Positions 1 to 9,342 of a stretch of DNA of 64,000 nt are shown one piece after another. The notes beneath the pieces were generated by a model, which saw only the letters and a program-made list of their open reading frames with translations, was not told the DNA's origin and made no database searches. The position numbers were made by a program, and so were the translations under genes. Source of the DNA: Chitinophaga sp. Ak27 (GTDB lineage: Bacteria; Bacteroidota; Bacteroidia; Chitinophagales; Chitinophagaceae); NCBI RefSeq assembly GCF_012726295.1, contig NZ_JABAOB010000002.1:310001-374000 (forward strand). The letters are read 5' to 3'. Position 1 is the stretch's first letter, and each line of letters opens with the position of its first letter.

Positions 1-1
1 T

Positions 2-3000
2 TCACAGGAGAAGTTCACCTTGTCCTTCGTGAAAACGGACGCAGATAAAATTTTTGAGAAAATCCAGCAGGAAAGCGACTACCGGTTCTTTTACAACTAC
101 AATACCATCCGGCAGCTGGGCAAAATAAACCTGCAGGTGAAAAATGCCAGGCTCTCCGAAATTATGAGCCGGGTGTTGGATAGCGCCTTCGCATATAAAA
201 TCATAGATAATAACCTGGTAGTAATTGCGCCCCGCAACGAAGCCTCTGCAGCAGATAAAATCACCGGGCGCGTGGAAGATGCGAAAGGACATGCCCTGAT
301 TGGCGTATCTGTAAAGGTAAAAGGCGCCAGCACCGGCGCAGTAACAGGCGCCGATGGCAACTTCTCCGTCATGGCCCCCGCCGGCGCCACGCTGGTATTT
401 ACCTACATGGGCTATGAACCCAAAGAAGCCATCGCTGTTCCCAACCAACCTTTATATATTGTACTGGAAGAATCTACCAGCGGCTTAAATGAAATTGTAG
501 TAGTAGGATATGGTACCCAGAAGAAAAAAGACGTAACGGGCGCCATCAGCTCCGTTAGCAGTGCCGACCTGCGCAATGTGCCGGTACGCAATGCGGGTGA
601 AGCCTTACAAGGCAAAGCCACCGGCGTAACCGTGGTGCAAAGCAGTGGTAGCCCCGGATCGGCTCCCGTAGTACGTATCCGCGGTATTGGTTCTATCACC
701 GGCAGCAACAGCCCCCTGTATATCGTAGACGGCTTACCACAAACAGATATCGGCTGGCTCAATCCCAACGACATCGAGTCGATGGATATCCTGAAAGATG
801 CCTCTACTTCTGCCATCTACGGCGCCAGGGCCTCCAACGGCGTGGTAATCATCACTACCCGTAAAGGCAGTCGCACGGAACAAAAAATGCACGTCACCTT
901 CGACAGCTACACCGGCATGCAGTCTGCCTGGAAAAGGCCCCACATGCTCAACGCCGCCGAGTTCATCGAATATAAACAAAGAGCCGCCACCGCCGGTAAT
1001 TCTCCCATGCCCACCAGCTTAAATACACCGGAGAAAAAAGCGGAAGTACTAAAGTTCGTGGCGGAAAACACCGGCAGTCCCAATGGCACCGATTGGTGGA
1101 AAGAAATTATCCGCGACAATGCGCCTATGCAAAGCTATAACGTAGGACTCACCGGCGCCGGCAAGAATATCGTTTATGCTACCAGCGCAGGATATATGAA
1201 ACAGGAAGGTATCGTGAAAGGCTCCGATTATGAACGCATTTCCTGGAGAACCAATGTAGGCGCAGATATCAGCCCCCGGGTAAAACTTACTACCAACGTT
1301 GGCCTCATCTATGAAAGCCGCCGCAATGTTGATGAAAACAACCCTTTTACCGGCACCATCTTTAGCGCCATGACAGCAGATCCGATAACACCGGTATACC
1401 GCAATCAGCTCAAAAATGTACCTGCTTTCTTTAGCAGCATCATGGATGGTTATGAAGCTAACAACCCGTACTCGCAATACGCTGGTATCCTCTATTCCAA
1501 CAAACCTAACCCGCTAGGGCAAGTGGAACGCATGCAACAATCAGTATGGGAAGGCATCGCAGTAAAAGGCGGCGCTGCCCTCGATGTTAAAATTATTGAC
1601 CCACTGATGTTCCGCAGCAACTTCGGCCTGGACCTGGGAAGAGGGATCTCTAAAGGATTTACGCCATCCTTTTTCCTGAATGCTTTTGATTACAGCACTT
1701 ACAATACCATCAGTAATAACTCTTCCTGGAGTAATTATTTTGTATGGGAAAATACGCTCAACTTCGACAAAATTTTTGGTAATCACCATATTACCGCCCT
1801 GGCAGGTATTTCGGCAGAACTCACCAAAGGTTTGTCCTACGCTGCTTCCAAGCAGGGAATAGTGAACAATGATTATGATATGCGCATCATCGATGTGGCT
1901 ACGCTGAATCCTAACGCTTCCGGCTATACGTACTCCAGCGCCATGCAGTCTTTCTTCGGGCGTATCAACTACGTGTATGCCGACCGCTACATCCTGGCGG
2001 CCAACGTACGCCGCGATGGCACCTCCAACTTTGGAGAAGGCTATCGCTGGGGTACATTCCCATCTGCCTCTGCTGCCTGGCGGTTTACGGAAGAAAACTT
2101 CGTAAAAGATGCCGGCATCTCCTGGCTGAGCAGCGGTAAACTGCGCGCCAGCTACGGTTCTATCGGTAACCAATACACTGGTACGGGCAGTGGCCTCTAT
2201 CTGTCTACCTACGGTAACACCTATCAGCGCTACATTTTCGGAAACACCAGCACTGGATACCTGGGCGCCGAACGTAAAACCATGGCCAATCCTTCCCTGC
2301 AATGGGAAACATCCAACCAGGCCGATGTGGCCCTGGAACTCCAGCTGTTTAACAGTGAACTGGACGTAACCGTCGACTATTTCAATAAACGGGTAAACAA
2401 TATGTTGGTAGTAGTACCACTACCAGCTACTATGGCTTACCCTGTAGATATTCCTTTCTGGAAAAATGCCGGCAGCATGGTGAATAAAGGCTGGGAATTA
2501 TCCATCGGCCACCACCATACCTTTGGCGATTTCTCTTACAATGTTCGCGCTAATATTTCCACGTTTAAAAATGAGGTGTTGACAATGGGCGGTGGAGAAC
2601 CCGTGTACTCCACTGCTCATTTGGGTGAAGTGATCAGCAAAACTGAAGAAGGAAAACCTGTAGGCTACTACTTCGGATGGAAAACAGACGGCATCTTCCA
2701 GACACAGGAGGAAGTAGATAAAAGCCCGCAGAAAGGAGTGAGCTCTCCCGGCGACCTGCGATTCAAAGATATCAATGGCTACGATGCCAACGGTAAAGTA
2801 GTGCCCGGCCCCGATGGTAAGCTGGATGCGGCCGACCGTACCATGATCGGTAACCCCTGGCCCGACTTTGTGTATGGCCTGAGCATCAATCTCAGCTTCA
2901 AACGTTTTGATCTGAGCATGTTTTGGCAGGGCTCCCAGGGCAATGATGTGATGAACATCCTGCGCTATGATACAGAAGCCGGCACCGGCTGGTATAACGC

Positions 3001-3355
3001 GCCCAAAGGCTTCCTGGAAAAGTCCTGGAACGGCCCCGGGTCTACCAACAAGTACTACAAAATTTCTTCTGTGGCAGCGTTGAACAACAGCGTGTCTGAT
3101 TACTTCGTGGAAGACGGTTCTTACCTGCGCCTGAAAAATATACAACTGGGATATAACTTCCCCGCCAACTGGCTGGAACGTGCGCGTATACCACAGCTAC
3201 GGCTATACGTAGGTGCACAAAACCTGTTCACCTTTACGAAATACAGTGGGTTAGACCCGGAAATGGGTAGCAGCGATCCTAAGCTAATGGGTATCGACCA
3301 GGGATATTTCCCACAGGCCCGCACGTATATGATCGGACTGAATGCCAAGTTTTAA
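2..3355 (+). CDS. SusC/RagA-family TonB-linked outer membrane protein with STN domain, 5' partial
   Basis: TonB-dependent outer-membrane channel that imports glycans together with its SusD partner. The reading frame is open from the left edge, so start codon and signal peptide lie outside. The first ~75 visible residues are an STN domain, followed by a carboxypeptidase-regulatory-like beta domain (~80-150), the plug beginning near the motif EIVVVGYGTQKKKDVTGA, and a long beta-barrel ending in a terminal Phe as expected for an outer-membrane protein. STN domains usually contact a FecR-type anti-sigma factor, so control by an ECF sigma/FecR pair upstream of the window is inferred. The SusD gene follows after 18 bases. 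Substrate cannot be read from the sequence. Confidence 0.95.
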   Translation, partial: SQEKFTLSFVKTDADKIFEKIQQESDYRFFYNYNTIRQLGKINLQVKNARLSEIMSRVLDSAFAYKIIDNNLVVIAPRNEASAADKITGRVEDAKGHALIGVSVKVKGASTGAVTGADGNFSVMAPAGATLVFTYMGYEPKEAIAVPNQPLYIVLEESTSGLNEIVVVGYGTQKKKDVTGAISSVSSADLRNVPVRNAGEALQGKATGVTVVQSSGSPGSAPVVRIRGIGSITGSNSPLYIVDGLPQTDIGWLNPNDIESMDILKDASTSAIYGARASNGVVIITTRKGSRTEQKMHVTFDSYTGMQSAWKRPHMLNAAEFIEYKQRAATAGNSPMPTSLNTPEKKAEVLKFVAENTGSPNGTDWWKEIIRDNAPMQSYNVGLTGAGKNIVYATSAGYMKQEGIVKGSDYERISWRTNVGADISPRVKLTTNVGLIYESRRNVDENNPFTGTIFSAMTADPITPVYRNQLKNVPAFFSSIMDGYEANNPYSQYAGILYSNKPNPLGQVERMQQSVWEGIAVKGGAALDVKIIDPLMFRSNFGLDLGRGISKGFTPSFFLNAFDYSTYNTISNNSSWSNYFVWENTLNFDKIFGNHHITALAGISAELTKGLSYAASKQGIVNNDYDMRIIDVATLNPNASGYTYSSAMQSFFGRINYVYADRYILAANVRRDGTSNFGEGYRWGTFPSASAAWRFTEENFVKDAGISWLSSGKLRASYGSIGNQYTGTGSGLYLSTYGNTYQRYIFGNTSTGYLGAERKTMANPSLQWETSNQADVALELQLFNSELDVTVDYFNKRVNNMLVVVPLPATMAYPVDIPFWKNAGSMVNKGWELSIGHHHTFGDFSYNVRANISTFKNEVLTMGGGEPVYSTAHLGEVISKTEEGKPVGYYFGWKTDGIFQTQEEVDKSPQKGVSSPGDLRFKDINGYDANGKVVPGPDGKLDAADRTMIGNPWPDFVYGLSINLSFKRFDLSMFWQGSQGNDVMNILRYDTEAGTGWYNAPKGFLEKSWNGPGSTNKYYKISSVAALNNSVSDYFVEDGSYLRLKNIQLGYNFPANWLERARIPQLRLYVGAQNLFTFTKYSGLDPEMGSSDPKLMGIDQGYFPQARTYMIGLNAKF

Positions 3356-3373
3356 TCACTAACACTGCCACTC

Positions 3374-4975
3374 ATGAAAAAATTCGTATATTCTTTACCC
3401 TTAATAGCTGTTTTGCTCGTCACTTCCTGTGCTAAAGATTACCTCAACAGGCCACCACTGGGCAGGCAAACAGATGAGAATTTTTACCAGTCGCCCGGCG
3501 CCGGTTTCAAAACTGTTGTCAACTGCTACCTGGGATTTTATGACTTCTGGGGTTACCAGGCCGCCATCGCGGAGCTGGGCAATATGGCCACCGACGAAAG
3601 TGATAAAGGAGGCTCCGATGGCAACGATCGACCCTTTGTACTCGACCTGGGATTTGGCCGTACCCTTTCCAATAATGAAACCCTCTCCAATCTCTGGAAA
3701 GCCTGCTACAACGGTATCGGCAGCTGCAACGTAGCACTGGAACATCTGCCCGATGCACCGCTCCTCGATAACAATGGCGTTAAACTGGACGAAAATATCC
3801 GGAAGCGTTACCTCGCTGAAGTACGTTACCTGCGCGCCTATTATTACCTGGATTTGGTACGCATTTTTGGTGGAGTGCCTTTGGTCACTAAAACCCTGGG
3901 CGTAGATGACCGCAACAAAATTGTACGTGCGTCTTCCCAGGAAGTATTCCAGTTTATTACCAGTGAACTGGAGGCCGCCGCCAACGATGCCGCACTCCCT
4001 TCCCGCAAGGATATGCCCGATGGAGAGCAGGGCCGCGCTACCAAAGAAGCCGCCTGGGCGCTGCTGGCAAGGGCCTACCTCTTCTTCGCAGAAGATGATA
4101 AAACACTCTATGCTAAAGCAAGAGACGCGGCTAAAAAAGTGATCGACTCCCAGGCCTTCATCCTGGAACCACAATACCAGCAACTGTTTTTGAAAGATGG
4201 TTATAAAAGCAGGGAATGCGTTTTCCCACTGATCTTTGGCGACGATCCTGCCGCCTTTATCTATGGCTCCACCCAGCCTGTATATTGCTCGCCCCGCAGC
4301 GCCGGCGGATGGGGCTTCGATTGCCCCACCCAGTCGCTGCTCGATGCCTTTGAACCCGGCGATCCCCGCGTGCTGTTCACCATCCTCGACCAGGGCGATG
4401 TATTTCCTAAACCCGGCGGACAGGAAGTGCTCGACTTTTCCACCTATCCCAACACCGGTCATCATAACCGCAAAGTGTTTCTGCCAGCGGCCCGCCGCGG
4501 CCAGGGCTGGGGCAACGACGCCTGGACCATGCACCTCATACGCTATGCTGATGTATTACTGATGTATGCAGAAGCGCTGCTGGAAAGTGGTGGCGATAAA
4601 CAAACCGTAGCCAACTACATCAACCAGGTACGTACCCGCGCCGCCGCTTCCCCACATACTGATGCGGAAGCCACTTCCCGGGTGCGCACGGTGCCTGCTA
4701 CGCCTTTACGCCCGGTTACGGCCGGCGATGACCTTCGTGTGGCAGTGAGGCATGAACGCCGCGTAGAACTGGGTGGCGAATACGGCCGCCTGTTCGACCT
4801 GCTGCGCTGGAATATTTATGTGACCACCATGAAAGACTTCTCTACGAAACCTTACGCCAACGGCAAAGGCAATAGCTTCAAAGCACCTGCCAGTGGTAAT
4901 AAATACCTGTTCCCCGTTCCGCAAACGGAAATAGATAAAAGCGGGGGATCTATCAAACAAAACCCAGGATACTAA
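3374..4975 (+). CDS. SusD/RagB-family outer membrane lipoprotein
   Basis: Surface glycan-binding lipoprotein that caps the SusC channel. The N-terminus has a lipoprotein signal with lipobox VTSC (Cys19), followed by the usual DYLNRPPLG stretch. At 533 residues the length is normal. The motifs YLAEVRYLRAYYYLDLVRIFG and the C-terminal block with RHERRVELGGEYGRLFDLLRW are characteristic of the SusD/RagB fold. It follows the STN-containing SusC by 18 bases and is clearly co-transcribed. A stem-loop ends the pair at 4988-5018, so the downstream enzymes may be expressed at a lower level than the transporter. Confidence 0.95.
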   Translation: MKKFVYSLPLIAVLLVTSCAKDYLNRPPLGRQTDENFYQSPGAGFKTVVNCYLGFYDFWGYQAAIAELGNMATDESDKGGSDGNDRPFVLDLGFGRTLSNNETLSNLWKACYNGIGSCNVALEHLPDAPLLDNNGVKLDENIRKRYLAEVRYLRAYYYLDLVRIFGGVPLVTKTLGVDDRNKIVRASSQEVFQFITSELEAAANDAALPSRKDMPDGEQGRATKEAAWALLARAYLFFAEDDKTLYAKARDAAKKVIDSQAFILEPQYQQLFLKDGYKSRECVFPLIFGDDPAAFIYGSTQPVYCSPRSAGGWGFDCPTQSLLDAFEPGDPRVLFTILDQGDVFPKPGGQEVLDFSTYPNTGHHNRKVFLPAARRGQGWGNDAWTMHLIRYADVLLMYAEALLESGGDKQTVANYINQVRTRAAASPHTDAEATSRVRTVPATPLRPVTAGDDLRVAVRHERRVELGGEYGRLFDLLRWNIYVTTMKDFSTKPYANGKGNSFKAPASGNKYLFPVPQTEIDKSGGSIKQNPGY

Positions 4976-4987
4976 TACGATGGCCCA

Positions 4988-5018
4988 AACCGGCTGAAAG
5001 CCCTCCTTTCAGCCGGTT
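4988..5018 (+). terminator. Stem-loop terminator or attenuator after susD
   Basis: Perfect 13-base stem (4988-5000 with 5006-5018) with a five-base loop, followed by ATATTTTTATTT. It lies between the SusD gene and the dehydrogenase gene on the same strand, so it may be a partial terminator that lowers downstream expression rather than the end of the operon. Confidence 0.7.
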
Positions 5019-5039
5019 ATATTTTTATTTCAGAGAACT

Positions 5040-8000
5040 ATGAGAAAGCTTTGTCCACTGTTGTTGCTGGTACTGCTTTTTGCCTGTACCTCCAGGAGAA
5101 GTACTACCAGGATTTTATGTTATGCCACCCTGCGCGATAGCGGATGGGTGAAACAAATACAGGCTGCTGCCGCTAAAGAAGGCTGGCAACTGGTGCTAAC
5201 GGGCGACCGGCACCTGTTCCAGGAAGACTCGCTCCGGGAGTTCAGCGCGGTTTGTTTGCCCTTTTCTTTATCTGATAGTCTCGACTTCCGGCAGGTGCCG
5301 GCATTGAAGCGCTATGCTGAATCCGGCGGTGGTGGCATACTCGCTGTGAAAGATACCACCGCACTACGCAAAGACTGGCCATGGATAAAGGAATGGACAA
5401 GTTTACCCACCGGCAAAGCACTCAAACAGGACGATGGCAGGTTATACCTGCTCGCTCCCAACGCTGATGCAGTTAGCTTCCTGACCGCATTGACCTATCT
5501 CATCGGCGATAACGCTTTACCCGATTATAAACAATCGCTTACCCTGCTCCCGCCCGATACGAGCCGCTACACCTATACCGTGCTCGATCATGGCCTGGAT
5601 GAACCCATGGAAATGTGTATTCTCCCCGAAGGAAATGTATTGTTTATCGAACGTAAAGGCGCCGTAAAACTATACGACGCCCGGCAGCACCAAACAAAAA
5701 ACATCGGGCATTTCGATGTATTCAGCGGTATAGAAGATGGCCTGCTGGGCGCAGCGCTGGACCCTAACTTTAAAAGTAATCACCGCGTATATTTTTACTA
5801 TGCACCCGCCGGCGAAAAGTGGTTCAATAAACTGGTACGGATGGAGCTGCACGGCGATACGCTCGACAAAGCTTCTGAAAAAGTAATGATGGAAGTACCT
5901 ACGCAACGCCGCTACTGCTGCCACTCCGCAGGATACCTGGCATTCGGGCCGGGCGGTCTGCTATATCTCTCCATCGGCGATAATACCAACGCAGAGGAAA
6001 CCGAAGGATATACCCCCGTAGATGAAAGAAAAGGCCGGGAACTGTCTGATGATCAGGCCAGCGCCGCCAACAGCAAAGATCTCAGGGGAAAAATTTTACG
6101 CATCAAACCGGAAGAAGATGGCAGCTATTCGATCCCGGATGGAAATCTCTTCCCGAAAGATGGCTCGCAGGGCCGTTCCGAAATATACGTGATGGGATGT
6201 CGCAACCCTTACCGTTTTCACGTAGACATGAAAAACGCATTTGTATACTGGGGCGACATCGGGCCCGACACCAAAGTACCTTCTCCGGAAGGTAACACCG
6301 TAAGCTTCGATGAGCTCAACCAGGCACGGAAACCAGGCTTTTTTGGATGGCCTTACTTCAACGGCAACAATCAGCCGTACCCGTTATGGGACTATGCTGC
6401 AAAAAAAGAACGCCCAATAAAAGATCCGCAACATCCGGTCAACAGCTCACCCAACAACACCGGCGTCAAAAACCTTCCACCCGCGCAACCAGCCATGATC
6501 TGGTACAGCGATGCCCGGTCGCCCATATTTCCTATGTTGGGTAAAGGAGGAGAATCGGCCATGGCTGGCCCGGTCTTTTACAGCGACCTATATAAAAATG
6601 CCCCTTACAAACTATCGGACTACTATAACGGCAAACTTTTTTTCTACGACTGGGTAAGACATTGGATCATGGCAGTTACCATGGATAAGGAAGGCAACTA
6701 CCTCCGTATGGAGCCTTTCCTGGAACATATTCCGTTTGCCGCCCCAGTAGATATGCAGATTGCCCCCGATGGCAGTATTTACATGCTGGAATACGGTACC
6801 AACTGGTTTGCTAAAAACTCCGATGCCAAACTGGTACAGATTACTTATGCAGAAGGAAATCGTAACCCGGTAGCTACTATCAGCATACCGCAACAATACG
6901 GTGCAGCGCCGTTTACCGCCCATCTTTCCGCCGCCGCCTCACTCGATTACGATAAAAATGACCAGTTGACCTATACCTGGAAAATAGGAGATCAACAGCT
7001 GAAGGGCGTGGAGGTGCAACACACCTTCACACAGCCCGGGAGTTATAAAGTAACACTCACGGTAATGGATGATCATGGTGGTACCGGTACTGCTACCGCC
7101 GATGTTAAAGTAGGTAATACGCCGCCGGTAGTACAGATCAATACCACCGCTAATCGCAGCTTCTATTGGGACAATGCCGTACTCAATTACCAGGTAAGTG
7201 TGAAAGATCCGGAAGACGGAAAGATTGACAGCAGCAAGGTACAGGTAAGCTTCGATTACCTGCCTATAGGGAAAGACCTGGCACTGGTGCTGGCCAAAGG
7301 CAGTAGCGCGGGACTTAACCCGGAATTTGCCAAAGGCAGCCAGTTGTTCTGGTCGCTCGATTGTAAAGCCTGTCACGCCGAGAAAGCCACTTCGGTAGGC
7401 CCGGCATTAGTAGACATCGCGCACCGCTATAACGCCAACGAACCTACAATCAATAAACTGGCAGCCAAGGTTATTGCCGGCGGCAGCGGTAACTGGGGCG
7501 GCCGTACCATGTCGTCGCATCCTGATATGTCCAAAACAGACGCGCAGGAAATCGTGAAATACATTCTTTCCCTGGGCGCCAGTACTGCCTCCATCCCCCT
7601 GCAAGGCGATTTACCACTGGGTAAGCATACCGGCAAAGGGCACGAAGGCGCTTACCTGCTCATGGCTACCTACACCGATAAAGGCGCTAACGGGATAGCG
7701 CCAATCACCACGCGTGACCATATTATGCTGAGAGATCCGTTGCTGCAAATCGAAGATGCCGACGAAGCCAAAGTATTTCTCACCACGCAAACCACGCTGG
7801 CACTCAGTTACGGTCTTCCGTATCACAACAATTTTGTACGCTTCAATCATCTCTACCTCGATGGCATACAAAGCGTACAATACAATATACAGGAACAAGG
7901 TATGGGAGGGGTGATAGAAATGCGTCTCGACAAACCCGATGGTGCATTGATCAGCCAGCTGACCATTGCCCCGGGCAAAGCGCCCGATGCTAAAACCGGT

Positions 8001-8132
8001 TGGAAGGTGGTGGCTGCCCCCGTGAAACCGGTAACAGGACTGCATGATATCTATTGCCTTTTCAAAAGTACAGATGGAAAAGAAGGCCACCTTTTTAACA
8101 TCGATTGGCTGAAGTTTTCAAATCAACATTAA
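5040..8132 (+). CDS. Multidomain lipoprotein: ThuA-like, PQQ-type sugar dehydrogenase, PKD, cytochrome c, CBM6-like
   Basis: Predicted exported oxidoreductase acting on a sugar or glycoside. A lipoprotein signal ends at Cys16 (lipobox LFAC). Residues ~25-160 resemble a degenerate ThuA domain. Residues ~175-600 form a GSDH-type six-blade propeller (motifs DGLLGAALDPNF, GDNTNAEE, GCRNPYRFHVD). A PKD domain spans ~605-692. A mono-haem cytochrome c follows with CKACH at 775-779. The last ~130 residues resemble CBM6 and end in HLFNIDWLKF. Electrons could pass from PQQ to the fused haem. It starts 64 bases after SusD and the permease gene follows after 3 bases, placing it in the same uptake locus. 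The bound cofactor and substrate are inferred from family, not seen. Confidence 0.85.
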   Translation: MRKLCPLLLLVLLFACTSRRSTTRILCYATLRDSGWVKQIQAAAAKEGWQLVLTGDRHLFQEDSLREFSAVCLPFSLSDSLDFRQVPALKRYAESGGGGILAVKDTTALRKDWPWIKEWTSLPTGKALKQDDGRLYLLAPNADAVSFLTALTYLIGDNALPDYKQSLTLLPPDTSRYTYTVLDHGLDEPMEMCILPEGNVLFIERKGAVKLYDARQHQTKNIGHFDVFSGIEDGLLGAALDPNFKSNHRVYFYYAPAGEKWFNKLVRMELHGDTLDKASEKVMMEVPTQRRYCCHSAGYLAFGPGGLLYLSIGDNTNAEETEGYTPVDERKGRELSDDQASAANSKDLRGKILRIKPEEDGSYSIPDGNLFPKDGSQGRSEIYVMGCRNPYRFHVDMKNAFVYWGDIGPDTKVPSPEGNTVSFDELNQARKPGFFGWPYFNGNNQPYPLWDYAAKKERPIKDPQHPVNSSPNNTGVKNLPPAQPAMIWYSDARSPIFPMLGKGGESAMAGPVFYSDLYKNAPYKLSDYYNGKLFFYDWVRHWIMAVTMDKEGNYLRMEPFLEHIPFAAPVDMQIAPDGSIYMLEYGTNWFAKNSDAKLVQITYAEGNRNPVATISIPQQYGAAPFTAHLSAAASLDYDKNDQLTYTWKIGDQQLKGVEVQHTFTQPGSYKVTLTVMDDHGGTGTATADVKVGNTPPVVQINTTANRSFYWDNAVLNYQVSVKDPEDGKIDSSKVQVSFDYLPIGKDLALVLAKGSSAGLNPEFAKGSQLFWSLDCKACHAEKATSVGPALVDIAHRYNANEPTINKLAAKVIAGGSGNWGGRTMSSHPDMSKTDAQEIVKYILSLGASTASIPLQGDLPLGKHTGKGHEGAYLLMATYTDKGANGIAPITTRDHIMLRDPLLQIEDADEAKVFLTTQTTLALSYGLPYHNNFVRFNHLYLDGIQSVQYNIQEQGMGGVIEMRLDKPDGALISQLTIAPGKAPDAKTGWKVVAAPVKPVTGLHDIYCLFKSTDGKEGHLFNIDWLKFSNQH

Positions 8133-8135
8133 CAT

Positions 8136-9332
8136 ATGCCTGTAGCCATTCGTATTCGTTTATCCATACTCATGCTCCTGCAATACTTCACCTGGGGAGC
8201 ATGGTATGTTACCATGGGCACTTACCTGATTACAGCACTCAAAGCCAATGCCGTACAGGTAGGCGCCGCCTACGCCAACCTGTCGGTTGCCGCCATGATC
8301 TCTCCTTTTTTTGTAGGGATGGTAGCCGACCGGTTCTTTGCAGCACAACATGTACTGGCGGTCCTGCATATAACAGGAGCGGCGATACTCTGCTGGTTAA
8401 GTGTAGTACCAGGATTTAATGGCTTTTGGTGGCTGATTCTCTTATATACCCTGTTATACATGCCTACGATGTCGTTAGCCAATGCCATCTCCTTCCGCCA
8501 GATGACGGATGCTGGCAGGGAATTCCCCTCCGTACGTGTATTCGGCACCGTAGGATGGATCATAGCAGGGCTGCTGATAGGTTCCCTGGGTATAGAAGCC
8601 ACCGCCATACCTTTTCGTATAGCCGCCGTCTGCTCCCTGTTGCTGGGTATTTACAGCTTTTCCCTGCCGCCAGCGCCGCCTGTACGAAAAAAGGTGATGT
8701 TGTCGGACGTAATCGGTCTCGATGCACTGGTACTCTTCAAGGACCGTCGGTACGGTGTGTTTTTTATTACAGCCATTACTATCTGCATTCCGCTGGCTTT
8801 TTATTACAGCCTGGCCAATCCTTTTCTCAACGATAAAGGCATGGTAAATGCGGCGGGTAAAATGACCCTGGGGCAGGTATCGGAAATGGGATTTATGTTG
8901 TTGATGCCCCTCCTGTTTAGCCGGCTGGGGGTAAAGAAAATGATGCTGTTGGGCATGGGCTGCTGGATTATGCGCTATGTCTTCTTCGCCCTGGGCGATA
9001 ATGATACCAGCGCCTGGATGCTGTATGCTGGCATCCTCCTGCATGGCGTATGCTACGATTTCTTTTTCGTAACAGGGCAGATATATACCAACCACAAAGC
9101 CGGGGAAGCTGTAAAGAGTGCGGCACAGGGGCTCATTACTTTCGCCACCTATGGGGTGGGCATGCTGATAGGGTCCTATGTATCGGGCTTTACGGCACAG
9201 TTATACAGCAGTAAAACAGGAGAAATGATACATTATCACTGGGCATCTATTTGGCTGGTGCCGGCGGTTATCTCCGGGATAGTATTAGTATTCTTCGGGT
9301 GTTTTTTTAAAGATCATCATCATAAAAATTAA
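8136..9332 (+). CDS. NupG-like MFS permease (nucleoside:H+ symporter family)
   Basis: Inner-membrane permease of 398 residues with about twelve hydrophobic segments. The N-terminal pattern LMLLQYFTWGAWYVTMGTYL and the motif RVFGTVGWIIAGLLIGSLG are typical of the nucleoside:proton symporter branch of the MFS. In Bacteroidota such proteins often sit in sugar loci, so the true substrate may be a modified sugar or oxidised glycoside instead of a nucleoside. The start is 3 bases after the preceding stop, a tight operon link. It would bring the product of periplasmic processing into the cytoplasm. Confidence 0.85.
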   Translation: MPVAIRIRLSILMLLQYFTWGAWYVTMGTYLITALKANAVQVGAAYANLSVAAMISPFFVGMVADRFFAAQHVLAVLHITGAAILCWLSVVPGFNGFWWLILLYTLLYMPTMSLANAISFRQMTDAGREFPSVRVFGTVGWIIAGLLIGSLGIEATAIPFRIAAVCSLLLGIYSFSLPPAPPVRKKVMLSDVIGLDALVLFKDRRYGVFFITAITICIPLAFYYSLANPFLNDKGMVNAAGKMTLGQVSEMGFMLLMPLLFSRLGVKKMMLLGMGCWIMRYVFFALGDNDTSAWMLYAGILLHGVCYDFFFVTGQIYTNHKAGEAVKSAAQGLITFATYGVGMLIGSYVSGFTAQLYSSKTGEMIHYHWASIWLVPAVISGIVLVFFGCFFKDHHHKN

Positions 9333-9342
9333 AGTCATTGCA

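Noticed and set aside
3401..4534. A 377-residue open frame on the minus strand inside the SusD gene
   Set aside because: It lies fully antisense to a clear SusD gene, has no recognisable motif and reflects codon bias. The same holds for other long antisense frames, such as 1541-2302.
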